Notes under the pieces: model-generated
Told to the model about the DNA's origin: nothing
The model's database searches: none
Seen by the model: only the letters and a program-made list of their open reading frames with translations
Made by a program: the position numbers and the translations under genes
Assembly (NCBI GenBank): GCA_947179155.2
Contig: OX359273.1
Span: 41,872,523-41,936,522 of the forward strand
Length of the DNA stretch: 64,000 nucleotides
Direction: 5' to 3'
Source of the DNA: Hedera helix
Taxonomy: Eukaryota > Streptophyta > Magnoliopsida > Apiales > Araliaceae
Shown: positions 13,783 through 25,516 of the stretch, piece after piece
How positions within the stretch are numbered: the stretch's first letter is position 1
Layout of the letters: each line of letters opens with the position of its first letter

Positions 13783-16435
13783 ATGGAAGAAGAAGAGGCA
13801 GGGAATGGGGAAGGTGGAGAAAACCCGCACATACGAGCTCGCCATATTAAGAAGAGAGCCCTCAAGAACAAAGCTCTGTCTGTATCTTTCAGTGAAAAAG
13901 ATCTCAAGTATAAATTCACATATATTCGTGCTTATGTATATATACACACACATACCATATAGCCCTAGAATTGGTTGATTTTTTTATCTTGTAAGCTGAA
14001 ATTGTATTGGTAAGTCTGCAGTTTGGATATTTGAAAAATTGATTTGCGGTATTTATATTTAGGGATTATGTGACTGGTTTCCATAAGAGGAAAAAGAAGA
14101 GAAGAAAAGAAGCACAACATCAACAACAGGAAGCAGAACGGCGTAAGCGTATCGAGAAACGCAAACAGGTTTAATTTTTAACTAGCTTGATAGCTTATAC
14201 TATTTGCTATTCCATGTACTTCTTGTTTTAGCAGTATTGATATAATTATATTGCTCTTAATATACTTAATCCGTAGTAGTTTAGTGAAAGGTGGTGCGGG
14301 ATTCTCAAAATCTAAAAAGTGCAGCAGATCTATACTTGTGTGTATATGAATTGAATTGAAAAGCCAATTACCTCAGCAAATAAAAATAGAGGTAGTGTAT
14401 GAAGAGTTTTATTGGCTTGGTCAACTACTTTGCTGGCTAAAATTCCCTTGCATGTATGAATCTTACACTATTTGTTATCAATCAAATTACAAAAGTTAAC
14501 AAACCCATTAGCTGGATTCACATATGAAACCAATCCAAATGTGTAGGTCTCATTTTTTTCATTTAGAAGAAATGATTAAGAACTCCTCCACTAATCTGCT
14601 AAAAATCAATAAAACAAGGGAGGTTGAGAAAATTCAGATAAAACTCAATTGAAAGATTGAATCTTTACTACAAAGACGAGGGGAAGAGAATATAAATACC
14701 GAGGATCGAAATCGAAGGCAATTAGCAGTTAAAAAGTTTAGTAGACTTGCTGCTGTTGGTCTCTCACTTTCAATCAATGATGATAATATCTTTGGGATAT
14801 ATCACTTTTTCCCATTGAACTGAACCCCTTATTTACATATGTATCACTGAACTGATTTTTTTTTTTACAAAATTTAAATTTTCCGTCCATGACTGTTAAA
14901 ATTTAATGGATTGATGACGTGGCATGCCACGTAGACTATTTAACATATAAAAGTCTATTAAATTTTAACAGTTATGGATGAAAAATTCAAATTTTGTAAA
15001 AAAATTATAGTTCAGTGATGCGATTGTAAAAAAAATCAATTCAGTGATGCATATGTGAATTGGGGTTCAATTTAGTGGGGAAAAAGTGATTTAACCCTAA
15101 TATCTTTTACAAATGAAGTGTCAATTTTGGGTTTTACTAGTCAAAAAAGAAAAGGTTTGGGTTTTGTACAGGTTTACAATCATTATAAAGTAGTAAAAGG
15201 TGAAGGCATGTTAAAAGGTATAACAACTGTTTGCCTGACTAGTTCTATACCTTCCATCCTCCGCTTGTGCATCTATGTTTTTTTTGGGCGTTTGGGGAAG
15301 GAGGTGTTTGCATCTTCTTGAGAATAATTATAAGGGTGTTTAGCCATCCTTACAGAAACTCCGGTGTCATTATCTCAATGAACCTTCACCCAAAACAATT
15401 ATTTTATGAAACTGCACCTGATGCAGTCTAGCTTGTAACTGATATCATGATCACCTTCAGTGGCCATGTTGTACTAGTCTCACTCTTTCGTGTGTGACAA
15501 AACTCTCTAACTTCTATTGTAGAGGAAACTGGAAAGAGAATTTGTGCAGAATGGTGGAGCTCCACCTGCCACTGATGAAGGACCTCGTGAAGGTGCTGAG
15601 GAAGACGAGCAGGAAGAAAGTGAGGCAATAGCATCAGTGTCTGGTATTATCTCTAACCGGCAATCAAATTACTAGATAATTGGAACATGAATAACCTAGT
15701 TAACATTCTTATTTATGTCAAAACTAGTGGAGTCCAGCTAAATTTGATTGGGGTGATATAACATTTGCTCATAGCTCCTAGAGCATTTCTGTCTTTTAGT
15801 GCCCTATGTTTTTTTAGTTACTGTACTGGTTTCAGTACACTGGCTGCTAAAACAAGAGAGGATGATCACATTGTTTTCTTCTTTTTTTTCTTGTTACTAA
15901 AGTCGATTTGTATTTAAAAGGCAAACATCTACTTGTTTCATTGGAACTTCCAGATGATAGGATAGATAACTATTTAGTCTCTGAATTTGGTGGATATTTT
16001 CTACCAATATCTTAGCAAGACATGATTTTACATTCAAAGTAGTGAAGGACATTATTTGAATTTTAAATTGCATTTCATCAATTTTCCCCCCAAAAGATTG
16101 TAGAAAAAATCTACGTGTCAAGCGTTCATAAGCTTGGCACTCAATTTAATGTTGGATTGACATTTTCAATCAATGAGCCAGGGACAACAATGTATGACAA
16201 TGGTGATGTAAAAGTCATGGTGACAACAAGTGAGATCTCTTGTGAAGAAGAGCTCCCAAATGAGAAGCCAGAGGCTGCAGTACCCAGGCTCATTGGAGTA
16301 TCCAAAGAGAAGCAGCACAACATACCCGTGATTAAGAAAAAAGCTTTCAAAAGAGTTGAAAAAAGAAGATATCGGCCAAAGCCGCAAAGTAAAAGAGACA
16401 AAAGGAAGGGAAAGAAGAAAACTATGAAATGTTAG
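13783..16435 (+). CDS. RRP17: Ribosomal RNA-processing protein 17 / nucleolar protein 12 homologue
   Basis: Four exons: 13783-13907, 14063-14168, 15523-15643 and 16182-16435, totalling 606 nt and 201 aa, all GT-AG and in phase. The start is the ATG at 13783; the codon at 13771 in the same frame is GTG. Conserved order: an IKKRALKNKALSVSF block at about residues 22-36, then KDYVTGFHKRKKKRRKEA and a Lys/Arg/Glu-rich coiled-coil stretch, RKLEREFVQNGGAPP, an acidic linker, then YDNGDV-VTTSEIS and a highly basic tail (RRYRPKPQSKRDKRKGKKK) that looks like a nucleolar signal. This is the Nop25/RRP17 family. Known role: yeast Rrp17 and human NOL12 act in 60S pre-rRNA maturation, with 5'-3' exonuclease activity reported for the yeast protein. 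Intron 2 is enlarged by a 304-bp transposon (14794-15097). Confidence 0.93.
14794..15097. mobile_element. Mutator-type MITE with long terminal inverted repeats and 10-bp target duplication
   Basis: The left end reads GGGATATATCACTTTTTCCC and the complement of the right end GGGTTAAATCACTTTTTCCC. The arms stay complementary, imperfectly, for about 100 bp (ATTGAACTGAACCCC, ACATATG, CACTGAACTGATTTTT, AACTGTTAAAATTTAAT). It is flanked by a perfect direct repeat TAATATCTTT (14784-14793 and 15098-15107). Long TIRs with 9-10 bp duplications are typical of Mutator-like elements. There is no coding capacity. It lies in intron 2 of the RRP17 gene. Confidence 0.85.
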
Positions 16436-18189
16436 CCATTTCTTATCGTGGAAAGAATACCAGTGTTGGTGCCGCCTTAGTAATAGCATTTTGTAACCCA
16501 CTTATCATTATTCAATTGCTTCAGCATTTTGATTCAAGAGGTATTTGTGTCCTGAGCTTTTCTTTCAGAGTTGGCTGCTGTTATGCTCCTTATCAGTTTG
16601 TTTCTGTCGGGAAGATCTTTTGTTTGTCATAATATTTTTCTTCTCATATTGTCCTTTGCCTGTACACAGCTGTATTTTCTCCATAGCATCAAAGATTTGC
16701 CCAGCCCTGTAGCAATATAACTTCTGGAATAGTTGCTTATATAGAATCTGAGTTGGAGCTGGTGCTCCTTGGTGGCTTCTCAACTGGGCTGTAAGGCAAG
16801 GTTCAGATGGGCTTATAGTTTCTATGGGTCTTTTAAGTGTAGCCCAACAATTCTAGGGAAGTTATCTAGTACAATTTTCCAGATCCGTGCCTAAATAATA
16901 AACGCTCTAATAACAACTAATATTCAAATGTGGATAATGCTAGAGATATCAATTTCTTTGTCTCAAATGTTGTGGTATAAGTAAGACTAAATATATTTTT
17001 ATAATATAATCAATCACTACCCTATTCAAATAACTTGCAAATTACTAAAAGGGAATCTTAATAATTTGATTAATAGTCTTTCATTCTCTTATCTTAAAAA
17101 TTCCAAGGCCGTTATAATTTGTTTCATAATCATTTCTCCTTTTTTTTAACGTAATTCAATAGCTTTTCATTCTTTGTAAGATCTTCCCAACTCTGGGTAA
17201 ATAAAGTGTAATAATCTTTTCTTTTTATCCGATACTAAATATAATAGTCTTTACAGTTGGAGATTTTAGTGACGGAACTTTTATAATCAATTTGTTCTCG
17301 TATTATTTGCTTTAACAATATTTTTAGCAAACGTATGTTGTGGATGTCTTACTACATATATATGTGTGTGTGTGTGTGTTATTTAATATTTTTTTATATA
17401 ATAGTTGTAATTATTTAGGGCTCATTTAAGACACCCCACCCCAAAGGAATTAGGCCTCCAAATTTTGGACAAATGAAACTAATAAAACAACATTAGTATG
17501 CAAAAAACTATTCTTGAATTAAGTAGTAGTAGTAACTAATTAGGAAAGATTAAGCAAAAAAATCAAAAGGCGAAAAAGGAGACTGAATAAAGCAAAAGGC
17601 GCACACACTCGGATGTGTGGTTGGTCAACTTTGTCTTTCCCCTCGCCGGCATTAATCAAATGAAAATGAAAATAATAAATGAAAAACAACTACTACGACT
17701 GCTTATCTCTAGAAACTGACATCAGCTAAAACGCCTAAGCCAAACGCAATAATTTTAAGAAGACTTTTTACGTTTTTCTCCACCCAATCAACGGCCACAA
17801 TCAACCCATCATCATCTGAGTCGCCGTCCATTGCACACACACACATATATATATATATTATTACAACTTGTAGTAGTATGTAGTAATATATATGCAGTGT
17901 CTTTAGCCATCTAAATTGATAAGTATTAGAAATATTTTTTGGGAGTACTTGTAACTTTCGTTGTGTTGGAGGGAAGTGAAAATTCAGACAGATGTTTCGC
18001 TGAACTTTCTAGGAAATTCTCCACACAAAAAAAGCTAAAGTTTTTGTCTTTCTTTTCCTCTTTTTTATTTCAATTTTCCCGCTTTTGGAATCTAGGAGCA
18101 AAATTATTGGGGGAATAACTGAAAGTTAGTTTAGATCTGATCTGAAAGAAAGATATAGATAAGAGGGGTAGTTGGGGAGTTTCAAGAAA
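16436..18189. other. Intergenic: RRP17 3' UTR and CBP60 promoter/5' UTR
   Basis: No gene seen. The first several hundred bases after the RRP17 stop are probably its 3' UTR. A TG microsatellite lies near 17361-17380. From about 17580 the sequence becomes mixed in composition, with a short CA/TA repeat at 17834-17857. The 200 bases before 18190 (pyrimidine-rich TTTCTTTTCCTCTTTTTT, then AGATCTGATCTGAAAG) look like a long CBP60 leader. Confidence 0.5.
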
Positions 18190-21100
18190 ATGCAAACAAG
18201 ATATATGGAGAGATCAAATAGTATGGCGAGGGAAAAACGGAAGGATCCCAATGGTAGTGAAGAAGACCAACCAGATAAAAAACGACCTGCTCTCGCCAGG
18301 TCTTTTTATGGGAATTTTTTATTTTTCCTTTTAAATTTTATTGCTTAATTAGCTGAGCTAGTTTGTCTTTGTTGTTTAATCGGGAAAATTTTAGTGAATC
18401 AGATTATGTGTTTCTGTATGTATATTTGATGTTAATTTAATTGAACAAGAACAAAAAAGTAATTAGATGGTTGGGTTTTCAAGATTCTTGAGACGATACA
18501 TTTGCATTGACTATGTATGTCATTAATTCACTTTGTCAATTTAAAGGGAAAGCTTGATATGTGCTTTGTGTTTGATTGATATTTTAAGTAGTTTGTAGCG
18601 AGGTTCTTGTATTTGATATAACAGTTAATAAATTTTTCTTGGAATTTTAATTGTTAAGACTGTCAAATAATTTTGAAACCTATCTGATGATAGTTGATTT
18701 TGTTGAGTAGGCAAGACCCAAATCATTTCTGAATGAAAGAAAGATGCTTTCTGCAAATTTTATGGGGTTTTATGTTTGAGGGCCACTTAGCACCCAGATA
18801 TGGGTTTTGGGACTTGGGGTGTTGGGAATTATAACTCCAACAAGATGAAAGAGTGACAGTAAATGCCTTGTTGTTATAAAGTGCAAAACAAATTTAGCTG
18901 CATAAAGCACTACGTGACACAACTTTGATAAGTCTTCTTGTCGATTTTGATTAGAAAATTTATTTCTCAAGTGCCTGGCTAATTGTCAAATGCACATCGA
19001 AGGACTTGGACAGTTTTATTTACTTCTTGTGATATTTGGCTTTCCTTGTTACAGCAGTATATGCTGCATTTCACATTTCTAGTTTTGTTGTGTATGTGTC
19101 CAGAGTAGGGATTCACTCCCGTTGTGGCATAAGCTCACCAGTCCTAATTCATACCTGTTCTGCTAGATACCAAAGCCTCTTGACTCTGGCATATCTGCCT
19201 ACAACTCTGCAAGTATTAGAGTGGGTGAGACAGTGGGACACTCGTGAACAAGCTCATTGGTCATAACTCATAAGCCTTAAACAATTTATTGCTCAGGTGC
19301 TCCATGAGCTCAATGTAATTGTGGTTTGAGGAGTTCATGCCTAATTGGGTGGGGATAGGTTTTGGTTTAACTATTAGATTGGGGTTAGCAGATACGGTGA
19401 TCAAATTATCATGTCAGGGTGAACTTGGGAGAGTGGGATATGACGAATGAGTTGGTATGACCTCAACTCACATCTTATCATTGCAGCATGTTTTGGGTCC
19501 TCCAAATCTGTGGTCTCTGATTGATTTGAGAGATACTTAGGTGGTCCTTACATCTGCCCAGTGCCCGCCTATATATTGTCCCTCACATTACTGCCTGGTT
19601 TGAGGGTGGTGTTGATGGTTCTCTTTGTTTTTTTGTGTAATTCAAAAAAGCATAGACATGCACACAAACACGCCCTATCAGTTGATTGTGGTCAAATATG
19701 ATCCCCGTTATGTGTGTCATGTTTCTCAAATTTCCCTTGTCACATTATTATGTTATTTGACTTCTTTCATGTTCTGTGTTTTGAATGCATCATTAAGAAA
19801 CAGTAGATTATAGGGTGCTGATGGGTGTGTTATTGTTTCATGCAATCATTTGTACTTCATTTATGTATATTTTTTAGCTTTCTTGTTTTATTTGGACTTC
19901 ACGGAGACAAGTGAGTTAGTATAATTTGTTATACGTGTGTTTGTACAGCTTAGCGTTTTTTACAAACATTAATGCAGGAATGCTAATTGCAAAGGCCTTA
20001 AATTTTGAGTTCATTATTTTGTGGAACCTTAGTTCCAGGTTTATTTATTGTATATTGCACCATTTTATTGAAAAGTCCATATTTTTTGCAGTGTCATTGT
20101 TGAAGCTCTCAAGGTTGATAGTTTGCAGAGACTTTGCTCTTCACTGGAGCCTATTCTTCGGAGAGTTGTAAGATAATTAATCCTATGTTGTATTCTTTTC
20201 CTCTCTATTAAATATTTAAAAAAAAATGTAGTTTCAAGTTTCATTTACGCAAATTGTATTGTAAAAAATTGCGTAGATATTAGTAAAACTTAGTCAGTCA
20301 AATCAGTTAATTTTGTAATTCTTTGTCTTTGGTAGAAATGTGTTAGTTGCTGCTCTCTTCTGAATGCTATGCAGGGAAAATGCCCCCCATAAATGTTTAA
20401 TATAACTTTTAATTCACGTATCTATACATTTGGTATACCAAAGCTTTGAATGGTTCTCAGAATATTTTCTATTTACTGGCAGGTCAGTGAAGAAGTGGAA
20501 CGTGCATTGGCAAGGCTTGGCCCTGCCAAACTTAATGGGAGGTATGAGTCTATTAATATTTCTGTTCAATTTGTCAATCAATAAAAGATCATTATCTTAA
20601 ATTCTCAAAGTTCAATTAGTAAAATTTCAAATTTAGCTGAAATAAATTCACAGTGGGGCCTGGGCATCTGGGGTCCAACAAGGACATGATTTGAGCCAGT
20701 TTTCGGCTTGAACTATATGGCTGTGCTACCTAGTGACTGGATTAATGTTACGTCCATATTATGTTCTATTCGTTATATGTTAATTTCAGTTGTATGATCA
20801 AGATTCATACCTTTTGACAAAGCGAGCATCTTAAAACTCTTCATCAATTATAAATTGCATAATTAGCATGCTACTGCTTGTATATGTTATATATCCTCTC
20901 AATACAGCAAGTGCTTTATGAGGAGGTCATTTTGGTTTACCTTGTCCACTTCTTTGTCGAGAAATTGTTGTTTGAAATTAGGTTACTCTTCTTGGCGCCC
21001 TATACATGCTCAGATATATATTTTTTAATATAGCTGATATGCTCCAATTTCATTATTCATGAATGTCACTAATTTTCATTAGATGCATTTTCTCAATATG

Positions 21101-24100
21101 TGGTTTGCTTTGTAATTCTTTACTTTAGCATATGCTAATACTGTGGAGTTATATACCAAGATGTGTTTTGAACTTTGACCTCAATCTTTCTAATTTCTCT
21201 ATTATTCCTCTTTTTCTGAAATAAGAACTTTGCTTGGGGCCTTTCTATTGCAAACTGAACTTTGTAGGTAATATTGCAGGGTTTCGCCAAAACGAATAGA
21301 AGGGCCTGATGGAAGAAATTTACAACTGCAGTTCAGGTCCAAGCTGTCCCCTTCTTTATTTACAGGAGGAAAAGTAGAAGGGGAGCAGGGTGCTGCAATA
21401 CATGTTCTCTTGCTTGATGCCAGCACAGGTCATGTTTTGACGTCCGGTTTGGAGTCCTCAGCGAAACTAGATGTTGTGGTGCTTGAAGGGGATTTTAACA
21501 ATGAGGATGAAGATGGCTGGACTCAGGAAGAATTTGAGTCACATGTGGTGAAAGAGCGTGAAGGAAAGAGGCCACTTTTGACTGGAGACTTGCAAGTTAT
21601 TCTGAAGAAAGGCGTAGGAACAATCGGCGAGCTAACATTTACGGACAACTCTAGCTGGATAAGGAGCAGAAAATTCAGATTGGGTCTAAAGGTTGCCTCA
21701 GGTTTTTGTGAGGGTATTCGTATTCGTGAGGCAAAAACGGATGCCTTCACTGTGAAAGATCACAGAGGAGAATGTGAGTTCATCTCGGTCTAAAACATAC
21801 TTACCGCACTTCTGGTGTGGCATTATAATCCACATCTTCTTTGCTTTACAGTGTACAAGAAGCACTATCCACCTGCACTAAATGACGAGGTTTGGAGATT
21901 GGAGAAAATTGGCAAAGATGGATCATTCCACAAGAGGCTTGCTAAGGCTGGAATTTATACAGTTGAAGACTTTCTACGCCTTGTAGTGAGAGACTTACAG
22001 AAGCTTCGGACTGTAAGAATATCAGATTTGCTTGCTAAATTAGAACTGTGAATTTATTTCTTCCAGTTTATGATTATATTTTCTTCCTTTATATTTTAGA
22101 TACTGGGAAGTGGAATGTCCAATAAGATGTGGGAACTTCTTTTGGAGCACGCGAAGACTTGTATTCTGAGTGGGAAACTGTATATTTACTATCCTGATGA
22201 TGCGAGGAACGTTGGTGTTGTTTTTAACAATATCTATGAATTAAGTGGCTTTATTGCTGGGGAACAATTTCACTCGGCAGATTCTCTTTCCGACAGTCAG
22301 AAGGTTGGTAATCCAGCATTCTTTCCTTTAGCTTCTTTCTTTTTCTACCCTTGCCTATTTGGCTAGGTTCTATATTTATCTGAAAACAATGATGGTTTGT
22401 TTTTCAAATGCAGATCTAAGTCCATTATAGTCTAGTACTAATACATTATTGAACTTCTTAATTGCGTATTTATTATGTCTGCACTACTTCGGAATTTCCT
22501 TTTCCTTTTGAATCCTTTTTCCTCCTCACCAGTGCCATGGCTTGATTGTACATATAGATTGTATCAGGCTTGCGAAATTTAACCACAAAATTAGTATTTA
22601 GTCCTTCTGGAGCTTTCATTACAATATTAATAAGTTATGAACAAACATTGTCCACTGATTTTTTATTCTGTATTTTTACCAAAAGTAAATGACTATAACT
22701 TATAGAATAAATAGTTATACGCTGTTGTAACAAAGCAACAAAATTTTACCTTAAAGGTCTGATTGACTATAAGGTCATTTAATTGTTTATTTATCTTACT
22801 TACACTTGAGAAAAAATCTATACAAGCAATTAATGCAACAAATTAAAATGCAATTCTCCAATGTGCTGCTAATAGAGCATAAATAAATTTGGACTAAATT
22901 TCCAATGAAAAATCAACTCACGTATTACCAAATGGTTGGTTCTTGCAGGTCTGTGTGGATACCTTGGTGAAGAAGGCATATGACAATTGGATGAATGTCA
23001 TAGAATATGATGGAAAATCTCTTTTAAGTTCCAAGGTGCACGAAGGTTCAGGTGCTTTGGGAGGTGATGTTAACATGGGGCCACATATTTATTCCAACTC
23101 ATTTGACCATCAACTCAGTCTACCAAGTTTACCAGTTGCAGTTCCCCCAGGGCAGCCTTCTATGAATCAAGCACCAACAGTTGCAGGTAAGTCTGATAGA
23201 ACTATTTATTATTATTATTTTATTTTATTTTATTGGTGAACCTGTTCCTCCCCCTTTTTTGTACCATGAAGTATTTAAAGTGAGTGAAAACCTTGGAGCT
23301 TAGATGAGATGTCATGATGAATTACTGATTTTGTGACTGTGAGATGTAACATCTCCTTTTGTTTGGTCCTACGCAAAAGACAGCAATAGACGTTTTCAAC
23401 TAATAAGAATGAAGTCAAAGTATTGATAATATATTCAAGTTCATGAAGCATCTTAATTTTCAATGCAATAAAATGAATGAAGTGTTTCTTCAATCAATTG
23501 TAGAAAATGTATGAGAAATGCTTTGAGGCAAGAAATGAAATGCAAGAATCCAACTCCAACTCCAAGTCTTATTTTTGGTGAAGTCAGTTTGTGCAAGTCC
23601 TATATGTTGTTTTGGCACCTTATTGACATAGTTTCTGACTTCTGATGTTTTTATTCATCACTAGGTTATGATGATGTCATTACCAGATATCCAATACAGC
23701 AACAGACTGTCAATCTCAATTCTCCTCTTCAATTTGATGGCACTCCATTTGCTCTAAATAATCAGTTGATCTATTCTTCCCAACAAACTCAGCCTCCAAA
23801 GAGTGAGAATATACTAGCCCTTGGTCCTCCAGAATCATCCATATCAGACTTCACTGCTGCTGGCACGTCAAATCTTACTCCTCCATATCAGGGCTTTGAG
23901 GACTTCTTCTCTGAGGAAGATATTCGAATGAGAAGTCATGAAATGCTTGAAAACGAAGACATGCAGCATCTGCTTCGTATCATCAATGTGGGTGGGCATG
24001 GTAATGTGACAGAAGATGGTTACCCCTATTCGTCTGCTTACACACCTAACCAGTCTTCAAACTATGCTTTTGATGAGGATCGAACACGTTCATCAGGCAA

Positions 24101-24209
24101 AGCTGTTGTTGGGTGGCTCAAACTCAAGGCTGCCTTGAGATGGGGTATTTTCATCAGGAAACAAGCTGCTGAGAGAAGGGCCCAAATTGTTGAATTGGAT
24201 GATTCATAG
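18190..24209 (+). CDS. CBP60: Calmodulin-binding protein 60 (CBP60B/C/D-type) transcription factor
   Basis: Eight exons: 18190-18299, 20092-20167, 20483-20541, 21280-21773, 21852-22012, 22100-22303, 22949-23186 and 23665-24209; 1887 nt, 628 aa, every junction GT-AG and in phase. The N terminus begins MQTRYMERSNSMAREKRK, as in the CBP60B/D subgroup, followed by a basic KKRPALASVIVEALKVDSL segment. Residues from about 84 to 390 form the conserved CBP60 DNA-binding and central region (FTGGKVEGEQGAAIHVLLLD, DGWTQEEFESHVVKER, DNSSWIRSRKFRLGLKVASG, TVKDHRGELYKKHYPP, LGSGMSNKMWE). The tail at about 597-628 (GWLKLKAALRWGIFIRKQAA, then ERRAQ) is the amphipathic basic C-terminal calmodulin-binding helix of the A-F members. 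Known: nuclear plant-specific regulators of immunity and salicylic acid genes controlled by Ca2+/calmodulin. Intron 1 is long (1.8 kb). The exact paralogue is inferred. Confidence 0.96.
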
Positions 24210-25516
24210 ATATATCTGCTATTAAATTGGACTTGACAGACATGTTGAGCCCTCCTCGATTGTACAGTAATATGTTTTTAATTCTTAGCAACATAACTAC
24301 GGCTGTGCTGTAATTTCTCGGCATAGCTGCGCATAATTTCGGATTATCGGCATTCTTGGTTCTTACAACTGAAGCCTGTTAGTGGCCAATACTTTATGAT
24401 GAAAACCTAGAAGCAGGAATAGTTCTCTTCAAAGGTCCTTGATTTTTTAACATTGTGATTGTACTGTAGTATTTTAGTTCAAATTTTTCATGATATTTCA
24501 TGGGTTGTATGTGATGTATTTGTGTGACGAGGAGAATAATAATTAATGGATTACATTTTGCTTTAAGCCTTTGATCATGCTTCTTTGAAATTCCTGATTT
24601 GATTGCTTGAACAAGTGCGTCACAGAGGGATATGAATGGCTTAATCCACGAGCACAAACAGAACAAAATAAAATTATAATAAATTTTTGGTAGAATTAGA
24701 GAGGAGGGAGACGATGTTACATTAATTGATTAACATAATGATTGATCTATAATATTAATGTTAGACGACTAATGAGATTAAAAGTGATAGTTTAATAAAA
24801 AAATGTCTCTTTCTTTACTGTGCAATGTCACATGTTCCAGTCTACTCTTAAGTGTTAAGAAATCAAATCTTAACACGTGCTTTTGAAATTAAAGATAAAT
24901 TTCCCCTCTATTCCCCCCTAATCCTCCTCCTAGCTCATTCCCCAGGCTCTTCTTAGGTCTCTAATATTGAAATATACCCCTAAATTAATTATATTATAAT
25001 AATATAGGTTCTAAAAAATATGTTCAACTAATGTATTTTTAAGTTCAGTTGAAACGCCCAACATTATTCAGTACATAATGAACCACATGATGAGGTCCTT
25101 TAATAATGTAAGCATGACTCATCAATTATGGTGATCAAAATTTAATATGCCATTTGGGACCCTTTGCAATTTTTCTTTTGCAAGTGGGGATGCCTAACAT
25201 TACTGGATCAACAAAGGCATGAATCATGATTTTCGGTACCATGAAGCAAACAATGGAATAACTAATAAGTTTAAAAGGATTAATTTTCAATCGATCATCT
25301 CTTCATTATTTTGATGCTTTAATCATTAACATGCTTGAATTCATCTGAAACTAAGCCGGAAGGAAGAGTATCGATTTAGTTAATTAATCTGTTTCACTGA
25401 TGGAGGAACTGAAAGTATTAAATAAATATACATGCAAGCCCAAAAAAGCTCAAAAACCTATAATAGAGAGAAAAGGAAAGGAAAAAAAGAGGACAGACTT
25501 ATAAAGAAGAACTCAG
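24210..25516. other. Convergent intergenic region between CBP60 and APC4
   Basis: The 3' ends of CBP60 (plus) and APC4 (minus) face each other here. The first 400 bp after the CBP60 stop are probably 3' UTR. The rest is AT-rich with no exon, RNA gene or clear transposon. Confidence 0.6.

Noticed and set aside
13769..13978. Alternative plus-strand frames over RRP17 exon 1
   Set aside because: They read past the GT donor into intron 1 or are out of frame; the spliced RRP17 frame explains the exon.
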